Counted from the first letter of the stretch, positions 8,811-18,192 are shown. The stretch: DNA of 64,000 bases from Clostridia bacterium (GCA_017466365.1 JAFTUG010000002.1:62001-126000), one strand, 5' to 3'. Program-made: numbers and translations. Notes: a model not told the origin generated them from the sequence alone.

Positions 8811-11231
8811 ATGGGTAAATTAAAGAAAAAGATATTTAAAACGGTTGGCAAGGTTGTAAATTACGTTACAGCCGCAACCTCTCAAGGAACTTCCGACGGC
8901 TCTCTCGGAAAGGACTTTGTTCCCGATAAGGAAATAATAGCTCTTTGCCGTGAAACGGGTGCCGAAGGTATAGTAATGCTCAAAAATAAAGATAATGTTC
9001 TGCCTATAACCGAGGAAAGGGTTGTTTCCGTTTTCGGAAGAGTGCAGAATGATTATTTCTATGTCGGCTACGGCTCGGGCGGCGATGTAAAAGTGCCATA
9101 TAAGGTCAGCCTTATGAAAGGTTTGAGAAATAACGGCAAAATCAAAATTAATGAGCTTCTTGCAACAACCTATGAAAAATGGAGCGAGGCAAATCCCGTT
9201 GATGACGGCTTTTGGGGCAACTGGCCCATGTGCTATGACGAAATGCCCGTTGACGCTTCAATGGCAAGAACAGCCGCCTCAATGTCTGATACTGCAATCG
9301 TCGTTATAGGCAGGTCAGCAGGTGAGGATAGAGAAAACAAGCTTGAAAAGGGCAGTTATTATCTGACCGATACCGAAAAACAGCTTCTTGATTCCGTTAC
9401 CGCCGAATTCAAAAAGGTTGTGGTTCTTCTCAATTGCGGCGGTATTATGGATATGGCGGAAATCGATGCTTACGGTGATAAAATTTCCTCAATTCTTTAT
9501 GTATGGCAGTCGGGTATGGAAAGCGGAAACGCAATTGCAGATGTTCTTTCGGGTGATGTTTCGCCTAGCGGAAAGCTGACCGACACAATTGCAAAGAGCT
9601 ATGAGGATTATCCGTCAAGCAAGGATTTCGGCGATAAGAAATTCAATAACTATACCGAGGATATATATGTCGGATACAGAGGTCTTGAAACCTTTGCAAA
9701 GGATGAAGTCCTTTATCCCTTCGGCTTCGGTCTCGGTTATACAGAGTTTACAATTGAAAACATAGAATGCTCATGCAATCGTGAAACCTTGACCGTAAGT
9801 GCGGATATTAAGAATATCGGCAAATATTCCGGCAAGGAAGTAATTCAGCTTTATTATGAAGCGCCCGGCGGCAGGCTCGGTAAGCCTGCAAGAGAGCTTA
9901 TAAGATTTGCAAAAACAAATAAGCTTTTACCCGGTGAAACAGAGAAAATAACTCTCTCTTTCAATGTTGAGGATATGTCATCCTATGATGATGAACTTGA
10001 ATATGCATATATCCTTGAGAAGGGTACATATAAAATCTATCTCGGTGCGGATGTCCGCAGTGCTTCTCTTTGCTGCGAATATGAACAGGAAAAGAGTCAG
10101 ATAGTAAAAAGATATAAGCAGGTTTGCGCACCTGCAGCAGAGTTTGACAAAATCAAATTCATAAACGGCGAAATTAAAAAGGCTCCCGTTAACACCGTTA
10201 AATATGATCTTAAGCAGATTATTGTTGATAGTATTCCCGAAACTCTTTTCCAAACGGGAAACAGAGGGCATAAGCTTGCCGATGTAAAGAGCGGAAAAAT
10301 CACCATGCAGCAGTTTGTTGCACAGCTCGATTTTGATGAGCTTGAAGCAATCAGCAGAGGCGACTATGTTATGAACAGCCCACTTGGCGCTGCAGGTAAT
10401 GCAGGCACTTTCGGCGGAGTCCTTCCCTCGCTTCGTGAAAAGGGTGTTCCTGCCGTAACAACAACAGACGGTCCATCGGGCATCAGGATTAACTCGGGCG
10501 CATCTCTTCTTCCCAATGCAACGGAGCTTGCATGCACATGGAATCCCGAGCTTGTTGAAAAGCTTTATTCGCTTGTAGGCAAGGAAATGATAAGAGTAGG
10601 CTCGGATATACTTCTTGCGCCCGGTATGAATATCCACCGTAATCCTCTTTGCGGCAGAAACTTTGAATATTTCTCCGAAGACCCGTATGTAACGGGTGTT
10701 ATGGCATCTGCATTCGTAAAGGGTGTTCAGTCTGCGGGCGTATCGGCTTGCCCGAAGCATTTTGCCTGCAACAATCAGGAAACCAACAGAATTTATAACG
10801 ATTCAAGAGTATCCGAAAGAGCACTTCGTGAAATCTATCTCAAAGGCTTTGAAATCTGCGTAAAAACCGCCAATCCGCAAAATATAATGACATCTTATAA
10901 CAAGATAAACGGTGTATGGGGTCATTATAACTATGAGCTCTGCATCCGCATTCTCCGTGAGGAATGGGGATATAAGGGTAATATAATGACCGACTGGTGG
11001 ATGCGTTCATCAAAGTCGCCTGAATTCCCTCAAATCAAGGATCAGGCATACAGAGTCCGTGCAGGCGTAAATGTTCTTATGCCCGGCGGCAACAGAGCGG
11101 GTGTCCGCAAGCCTGACGGCTCGATTAAAAAGGGAATTGCTGCAGAAAACGGCATAACCGTAGGCGAGCTTCAGCAGAATGCAATGCATGTTCTTAATTT
11201 TGTTATGAACAGCAGTGCAATGAACAGATAA
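8811..11231 (+). CDS. Glycoside hydrolase family 3, domain-swapped beta-glucosidase type
   Basis: An 806-residue GH3 enzyme with reversed domain order. Residues about 40-300 are the alpha/beta sandwich normally found second (GAEGIVMLKNKDNVLPI, VVVIGRSAGEDRENK). Residues about 300-440 hold the fibronectin-like part (YPFGFGLGYTEF). The catalytic TIM barrel comes last (TTDGPSGIRI, GRNFEYFSEDPYVTG, CPKHFACNNQETNR), with the nucleophile Asp728 in NIMTDWWM. This permuted layout is known from Butyrivibrio and Ruminococcus beta-glucosidases. There is no signal peptide. It probably removes beta-linked glucose or xylose from imported oligosaccharides, working with the GH43 upstream. Confidence 0.92.
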   Translation: MGKLKKKIFKTVGKVVNYVTAATSQGTSDGSLGKDFVPDKEIIALCRETGAEGIVMLKNKDNVLPITEERVVSVFGRVQNDYFYVGYGSGGDVKVPYKVSLMKGLRNNGKIKINELLATTYEKWSEANPVDDGFWGNWPMCYDEMPVDASMARTAASMSDTAIVVIGRSAGEDRENKLEKGSYYLTDTEKQLLDSVTAEFKKVVVLLNCGGIMDMAEIDAYGDKISSILYVWQSGMESGNAIADVLSGDVSPSGKLTDTIAKSYEDYPSSKDFGDKKFNNYTEDIYVGYRGLETFAKDEVLYPFGFGLGYTEFTIENIECSCNRETLTVSADIKNIGKYSGKEVIQLYYEAPGGRLGKPARELIRFAKTNKLLPGETEKITLSFNVEDMSSYDDELEYAYILEKGTYKIYLGADVRSASLCCEYEQEKSQIVKRYKQVCAPAAEFDKIKFINGEIKKAPVNTVKYDLKQIIVDSIPETLFQTGNRGHKLADVKSGKITMQQFVAQLDFDELEAISRGDYVMNSPLGAAGNAGTFGGVLPSLREKGVPAVTTTDGPSGIRINSGASLLPNATELACTWNPELVEKLYSLVGKEMIRVGSDILLAPGMNIHRNPLCGRNFEYFSEDPYVTGVMASAFVKGVQSAGVSACPKHFACNNQETNRIYNDSRVSERALREIYLKGFEICVKTANPQNIMTSYNKINGVWGHYNYELCIRILREEWGYKGNIMTDWWMRSSKSPEFPQIKDQAYRVRAGVNVLMPGGNRAGVRKPDGSIKKGIAAENGITVGELQQNAMHVLNFVMNSSAMNR

Positions 11232-11250
11232 TAAATAAAAGGAGATAAAT

Positions 11251-11784
11251 ATGGCTTATTTACCTATGACAGAGTATGAAGGCGCAAGCGAAGAAGTCAA
11301 AAGAGAATATGAAGACCAGATTGCAAAGCACGGCAGAATAACCAACATGAAGAGAACTCTTCTTCATAATGTTCCTGCTTTCAAGGCATATATGGAATGG
11401 TACACCCTCTATGACCAGCTTGTACCCGTTATCGGAGAAAGAGCACTTTCAATCTTTTCGCTTGCAATTTCAACCGGTAATGATTGCCTTATCTGCTCAA
11501 CTTTTTTCAGAAAAATTCTTGTGGATTCGGGCGATGATCCCGATAATCCGACTCTTACCGAAACAGAGAAGCTTCTTACTAAATTCGGTGCAGCAATCAC
11601 TTCCGACCCTCATCATATTTCAAAAGAAATATATATAGCTCTTGCTGAAAAGTTCTCGGTTGAAGAAATCGTGCTTCTTATTTCATTTGCGGGAATTATG
11701 TATGCCACCAATCTTTTTAATACCGTTGCAAGAGTTCCCCTCGATGAAGTTCTTATAAATTATCAGAAAAAAGGAGATAATTAA
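11251..11784 (+). CDS. AhpD-like / carboxymuconolactone decarboxylase-fold protein
   Basis: A 177-residue all-helical protein with the redox pair Cys79-x2-Cys82 in DCLICSTFFRKIL, the AhpD-like CxxC. The conserved His of true AhpD (CxxC followed by xxxH) is not seen at the usual place, so alkylhydroperoxidase adaptor activity is doubtful. The N-terminal YEGASEEVKREYEDQI resembles CMD-family proteins encoded beside dehydrogenases. It is 1 nt from an SDR gene, so the two are probably translationally coupled and may act on the same substrate. Start: ATG after AAAGGAG. Confidence 0.78.
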   Translation: MAYLPMTEYEGASEEVKREYEDQIAKHGRITNMKRTLLHNVPAFKAYMEWYTLYDQLVPVIGERALSIFSLAISTGNDCLICSTFFRKILVDSGDDPDNPTLTETEKLLTKFGAAITSDPHHISKEIYIALAEKFSVEEIVLLISFAGIMYATNLFNTVARVPLDEVLINYQKKGDN

Positions 11785-11785
11785 A

Positions 11786-12589
11786 ATGGGTGATTTTGAT
11801 AATAAGGTTGCGTTTATAACAGGTGCGGCACACGGGCAGGGCAGAGCGGTTGCTCTTTCACTTGCTGCAAAGGGTGCAGATATTGTTGCATTTGACGTTG
11901 CGAAAAAGATTGAATATCCCGCTTATTCATTCGGTACGAACGATGAGCTTATCAGCCTCAAGTCGGAAATCGAAGCTCTCGGCAGAAGAGCCGTTATCGC
12001 AACGGGCGACGTAAGAGATGATGCTTCCGTAACAGCGGCTGTTGACGAAGCTATAAAGACTTTTGGTAAGATTGATATTCTTTTCAATAACGCAGGTATC
12101 TGTGCATATGCTCCCATTACCGAAATGACTGATGAAGAATGGGATGCAATGATTGATATAAACCTCAAAGGACCTTTCATCGTAACACGCAGAGTTGCTC
12201 CGCACATGATTAAGGCTAAGAGTGGTGTTATTATCAACAATTCATCAACAATGGGTCTCAGAGGCGGTAACAGACTTTCACATTACACTGCTTCAAAATG
12301 GGGTCTTACAGGTCTTACCAAGGCTTGGGCAATCGAGCTTGCACCACATAACATCAGAGTTGTCAGCATTCATCCCACGGGCGTTAACACCCCGATGAAT
12401 GACGGACTTGCAGAGCTTGAAGGCTCAACTCCTCTTGAGATTGCAGAGCGTTCTGCAGGCAACCTTCTTCCCGTTCCCTGGATTGAACCCGAGGATGTTG
12501 CACACCTTGTTGACTATATAGCAAGCGATAAGGCACGCTATGCAACAGGTTCACAATTTGTTCTCGATGCAGGTTTGTTATCCGTATAA
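11786..12589 (+). CDS. Short-chain dehydrogenase, mycofactocin-dependent-like subfamily
   Basis: A 267-residue NAD(P) dehydrogenase. It has the cofactor loop TGAAHGQGR, NNAG at 101-104, and the catalytic Ser154, Tyr167 and Lys171. Two features point to the carveol-dehydrogenase/mycofactocin SDR subfamily: an insertion after strand 2 (about residues 41-66, containing PAYSFGTNDELISLKS), and the segment SIHPTGVNTPMND. In that family the insertion is associated with a non-exchangeable NAD. No mycofactocin gene is present here, so either another electron acceptor is used or the likeness is only structural. Last gene of the operon. Confidence 0.82.
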   Translation: MGDFDNKVAFITGAAHGQGRAVALSLAAKGADIVAFDVAKKIEYPAYSFGTNDELISLKSEIEALGRRAVIATGDVRDDASVTAAVDEAIKTFGKIDILFNNAGICAYAPITEMTDEEWDAMIDINLKGPFIVTRRVAPHMIKAKSGVIINNSSTMGLRGGNRLSHYTASKWGLTGLTKAWAIELAPHNIRVVSIHPTGVNTPMNDGLAELEGSTPLEIAERSAGNLLPVPWIEPEDVAHLVDYIASDKARYATGSQFVLDAGLLSV

Positions 12590-12594
12590 AAGCA

Positions 12595-12623
12595 AAAGGA
12601 TGTACCGCAAAGGTACATCCTTT
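12595..12623. terminator. Bidirectional terminator between SDR and pflA
   Basis: A 12 bp perfect stem AAAGGATGTACC (12595-12606) with GGTACATCCTTT (12612-12623) and a 5 nt loop between convergent genes. The minus strand continues into TTTTGCTTTTA and the plus strand ends TTTATTG, so it can serve both. Confidence 0.85.
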
Positions 12624-12627
12624 ATTG

Positions 12628-13326
12628 TTATATTATTTCTTCAAGTTTTTTCATTGTTTCTTTCGACGGTTCAGGAATATCCTTGAAAGAAAAATCAATT
12701 CCCATGTTGTCGTATTTTATCTGACAAAGCTTTCTGAACGGCAGAAGCTCAATTTTATCAACGCATTCATGCCTGTCTGCAATTTCTTTGAGCTTATTAA
12801 TATTATCCTCGCTATCATTGAGTGTTGGGATTATAACCTGACGAATGGTAACGGGGATTTTTTTGATATTCAAATAATCAAGAAATTCCAGAACTGTGTC
12901 AATTTCACAGCCGACGTGATTGCGGTATAATTCGCTGTCGGTATATTTAATATCAAGAAGCACTCTGTCCGTTACCGAAAGAAGTGCTTTTACTTTTTCG
13001 TTCATTGTGCAGCCGGATGTGTCAAGGCAGGTATTAATACCTTCACCATGGCAAAGCTCAAAAACTTCTCTGACGAAATCAGCCTGTATAAGAGGTTCGC
13101 CGCCCGAAACCGTAATGCCGCCTTTGCTTCCGAAATAATCCTTGTATCTTATAGCCTTTTTAACGATATCTTCTGCGGTGCATTCTTTGCCACCTCCGAA
13201 ATCCCATGTGTCGGGATTATGGCAGCAGCCGCAGCGCAGGGGACAGCCCTGCATAAAAACCGCAAAACGCAGCCCCGGACCGTCCGAGGCTGCAAGGCTT
13301 TGTATTGAGTGTATTCTTCCTGTCAT
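12628..13326 (-). CDS. pflA: Pyruvate formate-lyase activating enzyme
   Basis: Radical SAM enzyme that installs the glycyl radical on PflB. The 232-residue protein carries the cluster motif Cys28-x3-Cys32-x2-Cys35 in [16 protein letters not shown], the SAM-binding VSGGEPLIQ, and the DIKY segment typical of PFL activases. The ATG overlaps the pflB stop (ATGA at 13323-13326), so it is translated from the pflB mRNA and shares its ZTP riboswitch. A bidirectional terminator follows. Confidence 0.95.
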   Translation of the reverse strand: MTGRIHSIQSLAASDGPGLRFAVFMQGCPLRCGCCHNPDTWDFGGGKECTAEDIVKKAIRYKDYFGSKGGITVSGGEPLIQADFVREVFELCHGEGINTCLDTSGCTMNEKVKALLSVTDRVLLDIKYTDSELYRNHVGCEIDTVLEFLDYLNIKKIPVTIRQVIIPTLNDSEDNINKLKEIADRHECVDKIELLPFRKLCQIKYDNMGIDFSFKDIPEPSKETMKKLEEII

Positions 13327-15554
13327 ATCGCTTCGTGGAATGTTCTGCTGATAACTTCTCTCTGCTGTTCACGGGAAAGCTTGTTGAAGTTAACCGCATA
13401 GCCCGAAACACGGATTGTAAGGTTAGGATAATCCTCGGGATTTTCGTAAGCCTTCATAAGTGTTTCACGGTTGAGAACATTAACATTGATATGATGAGCT
13501 TTCTTTGCAAAATAGCCGTCAAGAATTGAAACGAGATTATCAACTCTTTCATCATCTGTTCTTCCGAGTGCCTCGGGAGTGATTGAGAAAGTGTTTGAAA
13601 CGCCGTCACGGCAGTCGTCATAGCTGATTTTTGCAACGGAGTTAAGCGATGCAAGCGCACCGTTTTCTTCTCTGTTGTGCATGGGGTTTGCGCCGGGTGC
13701 AAAGGGTGCGGAAGCCTTTCTTCCGTCGGGTGTTGCACCGGTATTTTTTCCGTACATAACATTCGATGTGATTGTGAGAACGGAAAGAGTGTGAACGGCA
13801 TGGCGATAGGTGGGAGTTTTGCGAAGCTCGGTAATCATGCGGTGAGCCATGTCCTTTGCAATAAGGTCAACACGGTCATCATCATTGCCGTATTTCGGGA
13901 AATCGCCCTCTGTTTTGAATTCGGAAATAAAGCCTTTTGAATCCTTGACGGGTTTAACATTTGCAAATTTGATTGCGCTTAATGAGTCGGCAACAACCGA
14001 AAGACCTGCAATGCCGAAAGCCATGAAACGCTCAACCTGAGTGTCGTGAAGAGCCATCTGTGTCTTTTCATAAGCATATTTATCGTGCATATAGTGGATG
14101 ATGTTCATGGTGTTGACATAGAGATTGCTCAGCCACTTGATGTAAACATCAAATCTTTCCATAACCTCGTCATAATCGAGCTTTTCGCCGCTCAAAACGG
14201 GCATTTGAGGTCCGATGTGAATGCCGCTTGTTGTGTCGTAACCGCCGTTGATGGCGATAAGAAGAAGCTTTGCAAGGTTACATCTTGCACCGAAGAACTG
14301 CATTTGCTTGCCGACCTTCATTGCTGAAACACAGCAGGCAATTGCATAGTCATCGCCGTAAATGGGACGCATAAGGTCGTCGTTTTCGTACTGAATTGAG
14401 TCTGTATCCTTTGAAACCTTTGCACAGAATTTTTTAAAGTTTTCAGGAAGAGCGGTTGACCAGAGAACGGTAAGATTTGGTTCGGGAGATGAACCGAGAG
14501 TATAAAGTGTGTTAAGCATACGGAAGCTGCTCTTTGTAACAAGAGTTCTGCCGTCCTCACCCATACCGCCGACAGCTTCTGTTATCCACATCGGATCGCC
14601 GCCGAAAAGCTCATTATATTCTGGTGTGCGAAGATGGCGTGCAATGCGGAGCTTCATAACGAAATCATCAATAAGCTCCTGTGCATCCTCTTCGGTAAGA
14701 ATTCCGTTTTCAATATCTCTTTCGATATAAATATCAAAGAATGTGCTTACTCTGCCGAGCGACATAGCTGCACCGTTTTGTTCTTTGATAGCTCCGAGAT
14801 AGGCAAAATATGTCCACTGAATTGCTTCACGGGCATTTGAAGCGGGCTGACTGATGTCAAAGCCGTACATCGCTGCCATTTCCTTGAGATAACCGAGGAA
14901 AGTGATCTGCTGGAAAAGCTCTTCATCAAGACGAATCTGCTCTGTGTTGAAAGCATGATTTGTAAGAGCATTTTTATCCTTTTTCTTTTCCTCAATAAGC
15001 TTGTCTATGCCGTAAAGAGCAACTCTGCGGTAGTCACCGATGATTCTGCCTCGTCCGTATGCGTCGGGAAGACCTGTTATAACATGGCATTTGCGTGCCT
15101 GACGCATTTCGTCTGTATAGGCACGGAAAACGCCGTCGTTATGGGTTGTTCTGAATCTGAATTCTTCTTCAACTTTGCGGCTGAGCTTATATCCGTAAGC
15201 TTCGCAAGCCTGACGAACCATTCTCATACCGCCGAAGGGATTGACGCCTCTCTTGAGAGGACGGTTTGTCTGCATGCCAACGATGATTTCATTATCTTTA
15301 TCAATATATCCGGGTGAATAGCTTGTAAGAGATGAAACCGTTGCCGTGTCAATATCAAGCACTCCGCCGAACTGACGTTCAAGGGCAAAAAGTGCTTCGA
15401 GTTTTTTCATAAGGTTCTTCGTTCTTTCTGTTGCGCCTGCAAGAAACTCATCCGAACCCGCATATGCTTTATAGTTCTGCTGAATGAAATCACGAACATT
15501 GATTTCATCCTGCCATACACCTGCTTTAAAGCCTGTCCAATTCTTATGTTCCAT
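13323..15554 (-). CDS. pflB: Formate C-acetyltransferase (pyruvate formate-lyase)
   Basis: Glycyl-radical enzyme converting pyruvate and CoA to acetyl-CoA and formate under anaerobic conditions. At 743 residues it has the normal length. The catalytic Cys pair is in AIACCVSAM, and the radical Gly718 is in [14 protein letters not shown], 25 residues from the C terminus. The ATG at 15554 (MEHKNW) has AGGAGG upstream; the longer frame to 15587 runs into the riboswitch terminator T-run and is rejected. Besides fermentation, its formate feeds 10-formyl-tetrahydrofolate for purine synthesis, which explains the ZTP riboswitch in the leader. Confidence 0.97.
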   Translation of the reverse strand: MEHKNWTGFKAGVWQDEINVRDFIQQNYKAYAGSDEFLAGATERTKNLMKKLEALFALERQFGGVLDIDTATVSSLTSYSPGYIDKDNEIIVGMQTNRPLKRGVNPFGGMRMVRQACEAYGYKLSRKVEEEFRFRTTHNDGVFRAYTDEMRQARKCHVITGLPDAYGRGRIIGDYRRVALYGIDKLIEEKKKDKNALTNHAFNTEQIRLDEELFQQITFLGYLKEMAAMYGFDISQPASNAREAIQWTYFAYLGAIKEQNGAAMSLGRVSTFFDIYIERDIENGILTEEDAQELIDDFVMKLRIARHLRTPEYNELFGGDPMWITEAVGGMGEDGRTLVTKSSFRMLNTLYTLGSSPEPNLTVLWSTALPENFKKFCAKVSKDTDSIQYENDDLMRPIYGDDYAIACCVSAMKVGKQMQFFGARCNLAKLLLIAINGGYDTTSGIHIGPQMPVLSGEKLDYDEVMERFDVYIKWLSNLYVNTMNIIHYMHDKYAYEKTQMALHDTQVERFMAFGIAGLSVVADSLSAIKFANVKPVKDSKGFISEFKTEGDFPKYGNDDDRVDLIAKDMAHRMITELRKTPTYRHAVHTLSVLTITSNVMYGKNTGATPDGRKASAPFAPGANPMHNREENGALASLNSVAKISYDDCRDGVSNTFSITPEALGRTDDERVDNLVSILDGYFAKKAHHINVNVLNRETLMKAYENPEDYPNLTIRVSGYAVNFNKLSREQQREVISRTFHEAI

Positions 15555-15578
15555 GTGAATTACCTCCTTTAATGGAAT

Positions 15579-15623
15579 AAAAAACAAAAAGGGCTTATTC
15601 AGTTTAGCAAAACTGAATAGCCC
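15579..15623 (-). terminator. Riboswitch-controlled terminator in the pflB leader
   Basis: On the minus strand GGGCTATTCAGTTT pairs with AAACTGAATAAGCCC (15623-15591, one bulged base), followed by TTTTTGTTTTTT. The first GGGC is also the end of the conserved aptamer segment CCGTCTGGGC, so ligand binding and terminator formation exclude each other. Confidence 0.88.
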
Positions 15624-15709
15624 AGACGGTCGGCATTATTATACTTTAAAACTAAAGTATACGTTTACATTCCCTTGCGGTTATCCGCTGTTCCGTCAGT
15701 CATGTAAAC
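15620..15709 (-). ncRNA. ZTP riboswitch aptamer (pfl motif)
   Basis: Minus-strand reading. P1 is formed by GTTTACAT (15709-15702) with ATGTAAAC (15670-15663). Inside it are the conserved ATGACTGACGGAAC and a GCGG/CCGC hairpin. A linker hairpin (TATACTTT/AAAGTATA) leads to the conserved 3' part GCCGACCGTCTGGGC (15634-15620). GACGG in the first half can pair with CCGTC in the second, the defining pseudoknot. The motif closely resembles the clostridial pfl RNA known to bind ZTP/ZMP. It senses lack of 10-formyl-tetrahydrofolate and should switch pflB-pflA on when ZMP accumulates. Confidence 0.92.
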
Positions 15710-15720
15710 TTTGTATCTTT

Positions 15721-15749
15721 ATTATACAGAAAGACGAGGTATATGTCAA
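15721..15749 (-). promoter_or_regulatory. Consensus sigma-A promoter of pflB
   Basis: A perfect TTGACA (15749-15744), 17 nt spacer and TATAAT (15726-15721) on the minus strand. A strong constitutive promoter ahead of a riboswitch is the expected arrangement for control by termination. Confidence 0.92.
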
Positions 15750-15815
15750 TTAAAAAAATCACCAAATATTGTGTTGTTTATTGTATATAAATCGTTAATG
15801 TTGTGGTTGCAGCTA

Positions 15816-15844
15816 TAAAAAGAGGGATGACTCTGCCATCCCTC
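15816..15844 (-). terminator. Terminator of the his operon and lyase gene
   Basis: On the minus strand GAGGGATG (15844-15837) pairs with CATCCCTC (15829-15822) around a 7 nt loop and is followed by TTTTT. It lies 7 nt past the stop of the lyase gene. Confidence 0.88.
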
Positions 15845-15851
15845 CGAAATG

Positions 15852-16778
15852 TTATTTAATCCACTTTTCAACTGCCGCTTCAACAAGAGTAACGGTTTTT
15901 TCAACAACAGCTTCGTCGCCGTCAGCAAGGTTAAGAAGAGGTTCTCTAACTCCGCCAAGATCAAGACCGGAAAGCTTTTTGAGAGCGGCTTTTGCAACCG
16001 CATACATATTGCCGTTTGCTGAACACATTGTGTAAATAACCTCATCAATATCATTCTGAAGCTTGCCTGCGTTTTCAAAATCACCGGCTTTGAGAAGTGC
16101 ATCAAGCTTTACGAAAAGCCCGGGCATAACTCCGTATGTACCGCCGATACCGCCGTCTGCACCGATAAGTCTGCCGCCTACAAACTGCTCATCGGGACCG
16201 TTGAAAACAATAACTTCCTTATTGTTGATTGCAGCCTGTCTTTTGAACATCTGGATATCCTGAATGGGCATTGATGAATTCTTAACGCCGATAACTCTTG
16301 GGTTTTTGAGCATTTCATCAAAAAGACCGAGAGTGAGTGTAACTCCTGCAAGCTGAGGAATATTGTAAATAACAAAATCTGTGTTCGGAGCAGCTGCGGA
16401 AATATCGTTCCAATATTTTGCAATAGCTCTTTCGGGTAATTTGAAGTAAATGGGAGGAATTGCAGCAATGGCGTCAACTCCGAGAGATTCCGCATGGCTT
16501 GCAAGCTCCTGACTGTCTTTTGTGTTGTTGCAGGCAACATGAGCGATGATTGCGATTCTGCCCTTTGCAACCTCCATAACTGCTTCAAGAGTCTGCTTTC
16601 TTTCTTCAACGCTCAGGTAAATGCATTCGCCGGATGAACCGCCGACATAAAGACCTGCAACGCCTTTGCCGATAAGATATTCAACGAAATCCTTTGTTGC
16701 CTGAGTTGAAACATTTCCTTCGCTGTCATAGCAAGCATAAAAAGCGGGGAAAATGCCCTTGTACTTATTAAGATTCAT
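15852..16778 (-). CDS. N-acetylneuraminate lyase-like DapA/NanA family protein
   Basis: A 308-residue class I aldolase of the dihydrodipicolinate synthase/sialate lyase family. GGSSGECIYLSVEER is the pyruvate-binding loop, Tyr138 is in FVIYNIPQLAGV, and the Schiff-base Lys166 is in RVIGVKNSS. The GSSGE loop and YNIPQLAGV favour sialic-acid lyase over DapA. The gene lies 18 nt after hisIE with GGAGG and no promoter between them, so it appears to be the tenth gene of the his operon, an unexpected partner. No other sialic-acid gene is in the window. Another 2-keto-3-deoxy sugar acid is an alternative substrate. Confidence 0.8.
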   Translation of the reverse strand: MNLNKYKGIFPAFYACYDSEGNVSTQATKDFVEYLIGKGVAGLYVGGSSGECIYLSVEERKQTLEAVMEVAKGRIAIIAHVACNNTKDSQELASHAESLGVDAIAAIPPIYFKLPERAIAKYWNDISAAAPNTDFVIYNIPQLAGVTLTLGLFDEMLKNPRVIGVKNSSMPIQDIQMFKRQAAINNKEVIVFNGPDEQFVGGRLIGADGGIGGTYGVMPGLFVKLDALLKAGDFENAGKLQNDIDEVIYTMCSANGNMYAVAKAALKKLSGLDLGGVREPLLNLADGDEAVVEKTVTLVEAAVEKWIK

Positions 16779-16796
16779 AATTTAAACCTCCGTTTA

Positions 16797-17432
16797 TTAT
16801 TGCATTTTTTCCTGTTTTACTTTATGGTCAACAATGTGACGCTTTGCAAGTTCTGCCGTCACTTCTTCAAGACTGATTCCCATTTCAATCATCATAACGG
16901 TGATGTGATAGAGTAAATCAGCGATTTCATAAACTGTTTCTGCTTTGTCGCCGCCCTTTGCACCGATGATAACTTCCGTACATTCTTCGCCGACCTTCTT
17001 GAGAATTTTATCGATTCCCTTTTCGAAAAGATAGGTTGTGTATGAACCTTCTTTTTTATTGACCTTTCTGCCAACGAGCATTTCATAAAGTCCTTCGTAC
17101 GAAAACTCCTCGGTTTCAGGTGCAACAATATCCTCAAAGAAACAGGTTTCGCTGCCTGTATGACAAGCGGGACCGTTCTTTATGACATCAATGAGAAGAG
17201 TGTCCTTATCGCAGTCGGTGCGGATTGATACAACCTGCTGTGTGTTTCCCGAGGTTTCGCCCTTTCTCCAGAGCTCCTGACGGCTTCTGCTCCAGAAGCA
17301 GGTTTTGCCTTCTTTGATTGTGATATCAAGGCTTTCGGCGTTCATATATGCAAGCATAAGAACCTTTTTGCTGTAGTGGTCCTGAACGATTGCGGGGATA
17401 AGTCCGTCGCTGTTATATTTAAGTTCAATCAT
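16797..17432 (-). CDS. hisIE: Bifunctional phosphoribosyl-AMP cyclohydrolase / phosphoribosyl-ATP pyrophosphatase
   Basis: Performs steps 2 and 3 of histidine synthesis. The N-terminal HisI part (about residues 1-110) shows [18 protein letters not shown], the metal site [11 protein letters not shown] and CHTGSETCF. The C-terminal HisE part (about 115-211) shows [16 protein letters not shown] helices and [11 protein letters not shown] with the acidic pyrophosphatase residues. At 211 residues it matches the E. coli-type fusion. The gene starts 3 nt after the hisF stop in the his operon. Confidence 0.95.
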   Translation of the reverse strand: MIELKYNSDGLIPAIVQDHYSKKVLMLAYMNAESLDITIKEGKTCFWSRSRQELWRKGETSGNTQQVVSIRTDCDKDTLLIDVIKNGPACHTGSETCFFEDIVAPETEEFSYEGLYEMLVGRKVNKKEGSYTTYLFEKGIDKILKKVGEECTEVIIGAKGGDKAETVYEIADLLYHITVMMIEMGISLEEVTAELAKRHIVDHKVKQEKMQ

Positions 17433-17435
17433 TTT

Positions 17436-18191
17436 TTATATCCTCATCTCTATGTTGTTTTCGTTAAGATAGCGTTTCAAATCCATAATGTTGACTTCCT
17501 TGAAGTGGAAGATTGAAGCAGCAAGACCTGCGTCTGCACAGCCTGCTTTGAAAAGCTCAAGGAAATCTTCTTTTTTGCCTGCACCGCCGCTTGCGATAAC
17601 GGGGATTGAAACAAGGTCACTGATTTTTTGAAGCATCTCAAGATCAAAGCCTAGCTTTACGCCGTCGGTGTCAATGCTGTTGACAACCAATTCGCCTGCA
17701 CCGTTGTTTTCACCCATTTTTGCCCATTCGAGAGCATCAATTCCCGTGTCAATTCTTCCGCCCTTGCTGAAAATATGGAACGAGCCGTCAACACGCTTTA
17801 TGTCCATTGAAAGCACAACGCACTGGTCGCCGTATTTTTTTGCGGCTTTTTCAATAAGCGACGGGTCTTTAATAGCACCTGAATTTACCGAAACCTTATC
17901 TGCGCCGCATTTGAGCACTCTGTCAAAGTCGTCAAGAGTGTTTATGCCGCCGCCGACGGTCAGGGGAATGAAGATTTCTTTGGCAACTTGAGTGAGAGCA
18001 TCGGTGAAAAGCGCTCTGCCCTCAAAAGAAGCGGTTATATCATAGAAAACAAGCTCATCTGCACCGCTGTCGTTGTAGAAATGTGCAAGCTCAACGGGCG
18101 ATGCAACATCCTGAATACCTTCAAAATTAACACCCTTGACTACTCTGCCGTTACGCACATCGAGGCAGGGGATTATTCTTTTTGTTATCAT
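17436..18191 (-). CDS. hisF: Imidazole glycerol phosphate synthase, cyclase subunit
   Basis: With HisH it converts PRFAR and ammonia to imidazole-glycerol phosphate and releases AICAR (ZMP). The 251-residue (beta/alpha)8 barrel begins IPCLDVRNGRVVKGVNFE with the catalytic Asp, and carries LTVGGGI, VSVNSGAI, SIDTDG with the second catalytic Asp, and VIASGGAGKKEDF. The AICAR it releases is the ligand class of the riboswitch ahead of the neighbouring pflB. Confidence 0.96.
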   Translation of the reverse strand: MITKRIIPCLDVRNGRVVKGVNFEGIQDVASPVELAHFYNDSGADELVFYDITASFEGRALFTDALTQVAKEIFIPLTVGGGINTLDDFDRVLKCGADKVSVNSGAIKDPSLIEKAAKKYGDQCVVLSMDIKRVDGSFHIFSKGGRIDTGIDALEWAKMGENNGAGELVVNSIDTDGVKLGFDLEMLQKISDLVSIPVIASGGAGKKEDFLELFKAGCADAGLAASIFHFKEVNIMDLKRYLNENNIEMRI

Positions 18192-18192
18192 G

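Noticed and set aside
9978..10760. 260-codon minus-strand open frame
   Set aside because: Antisense to the GH3 gene, rich in Cys/Arg runs, without a ribosome site or recognisable motif.
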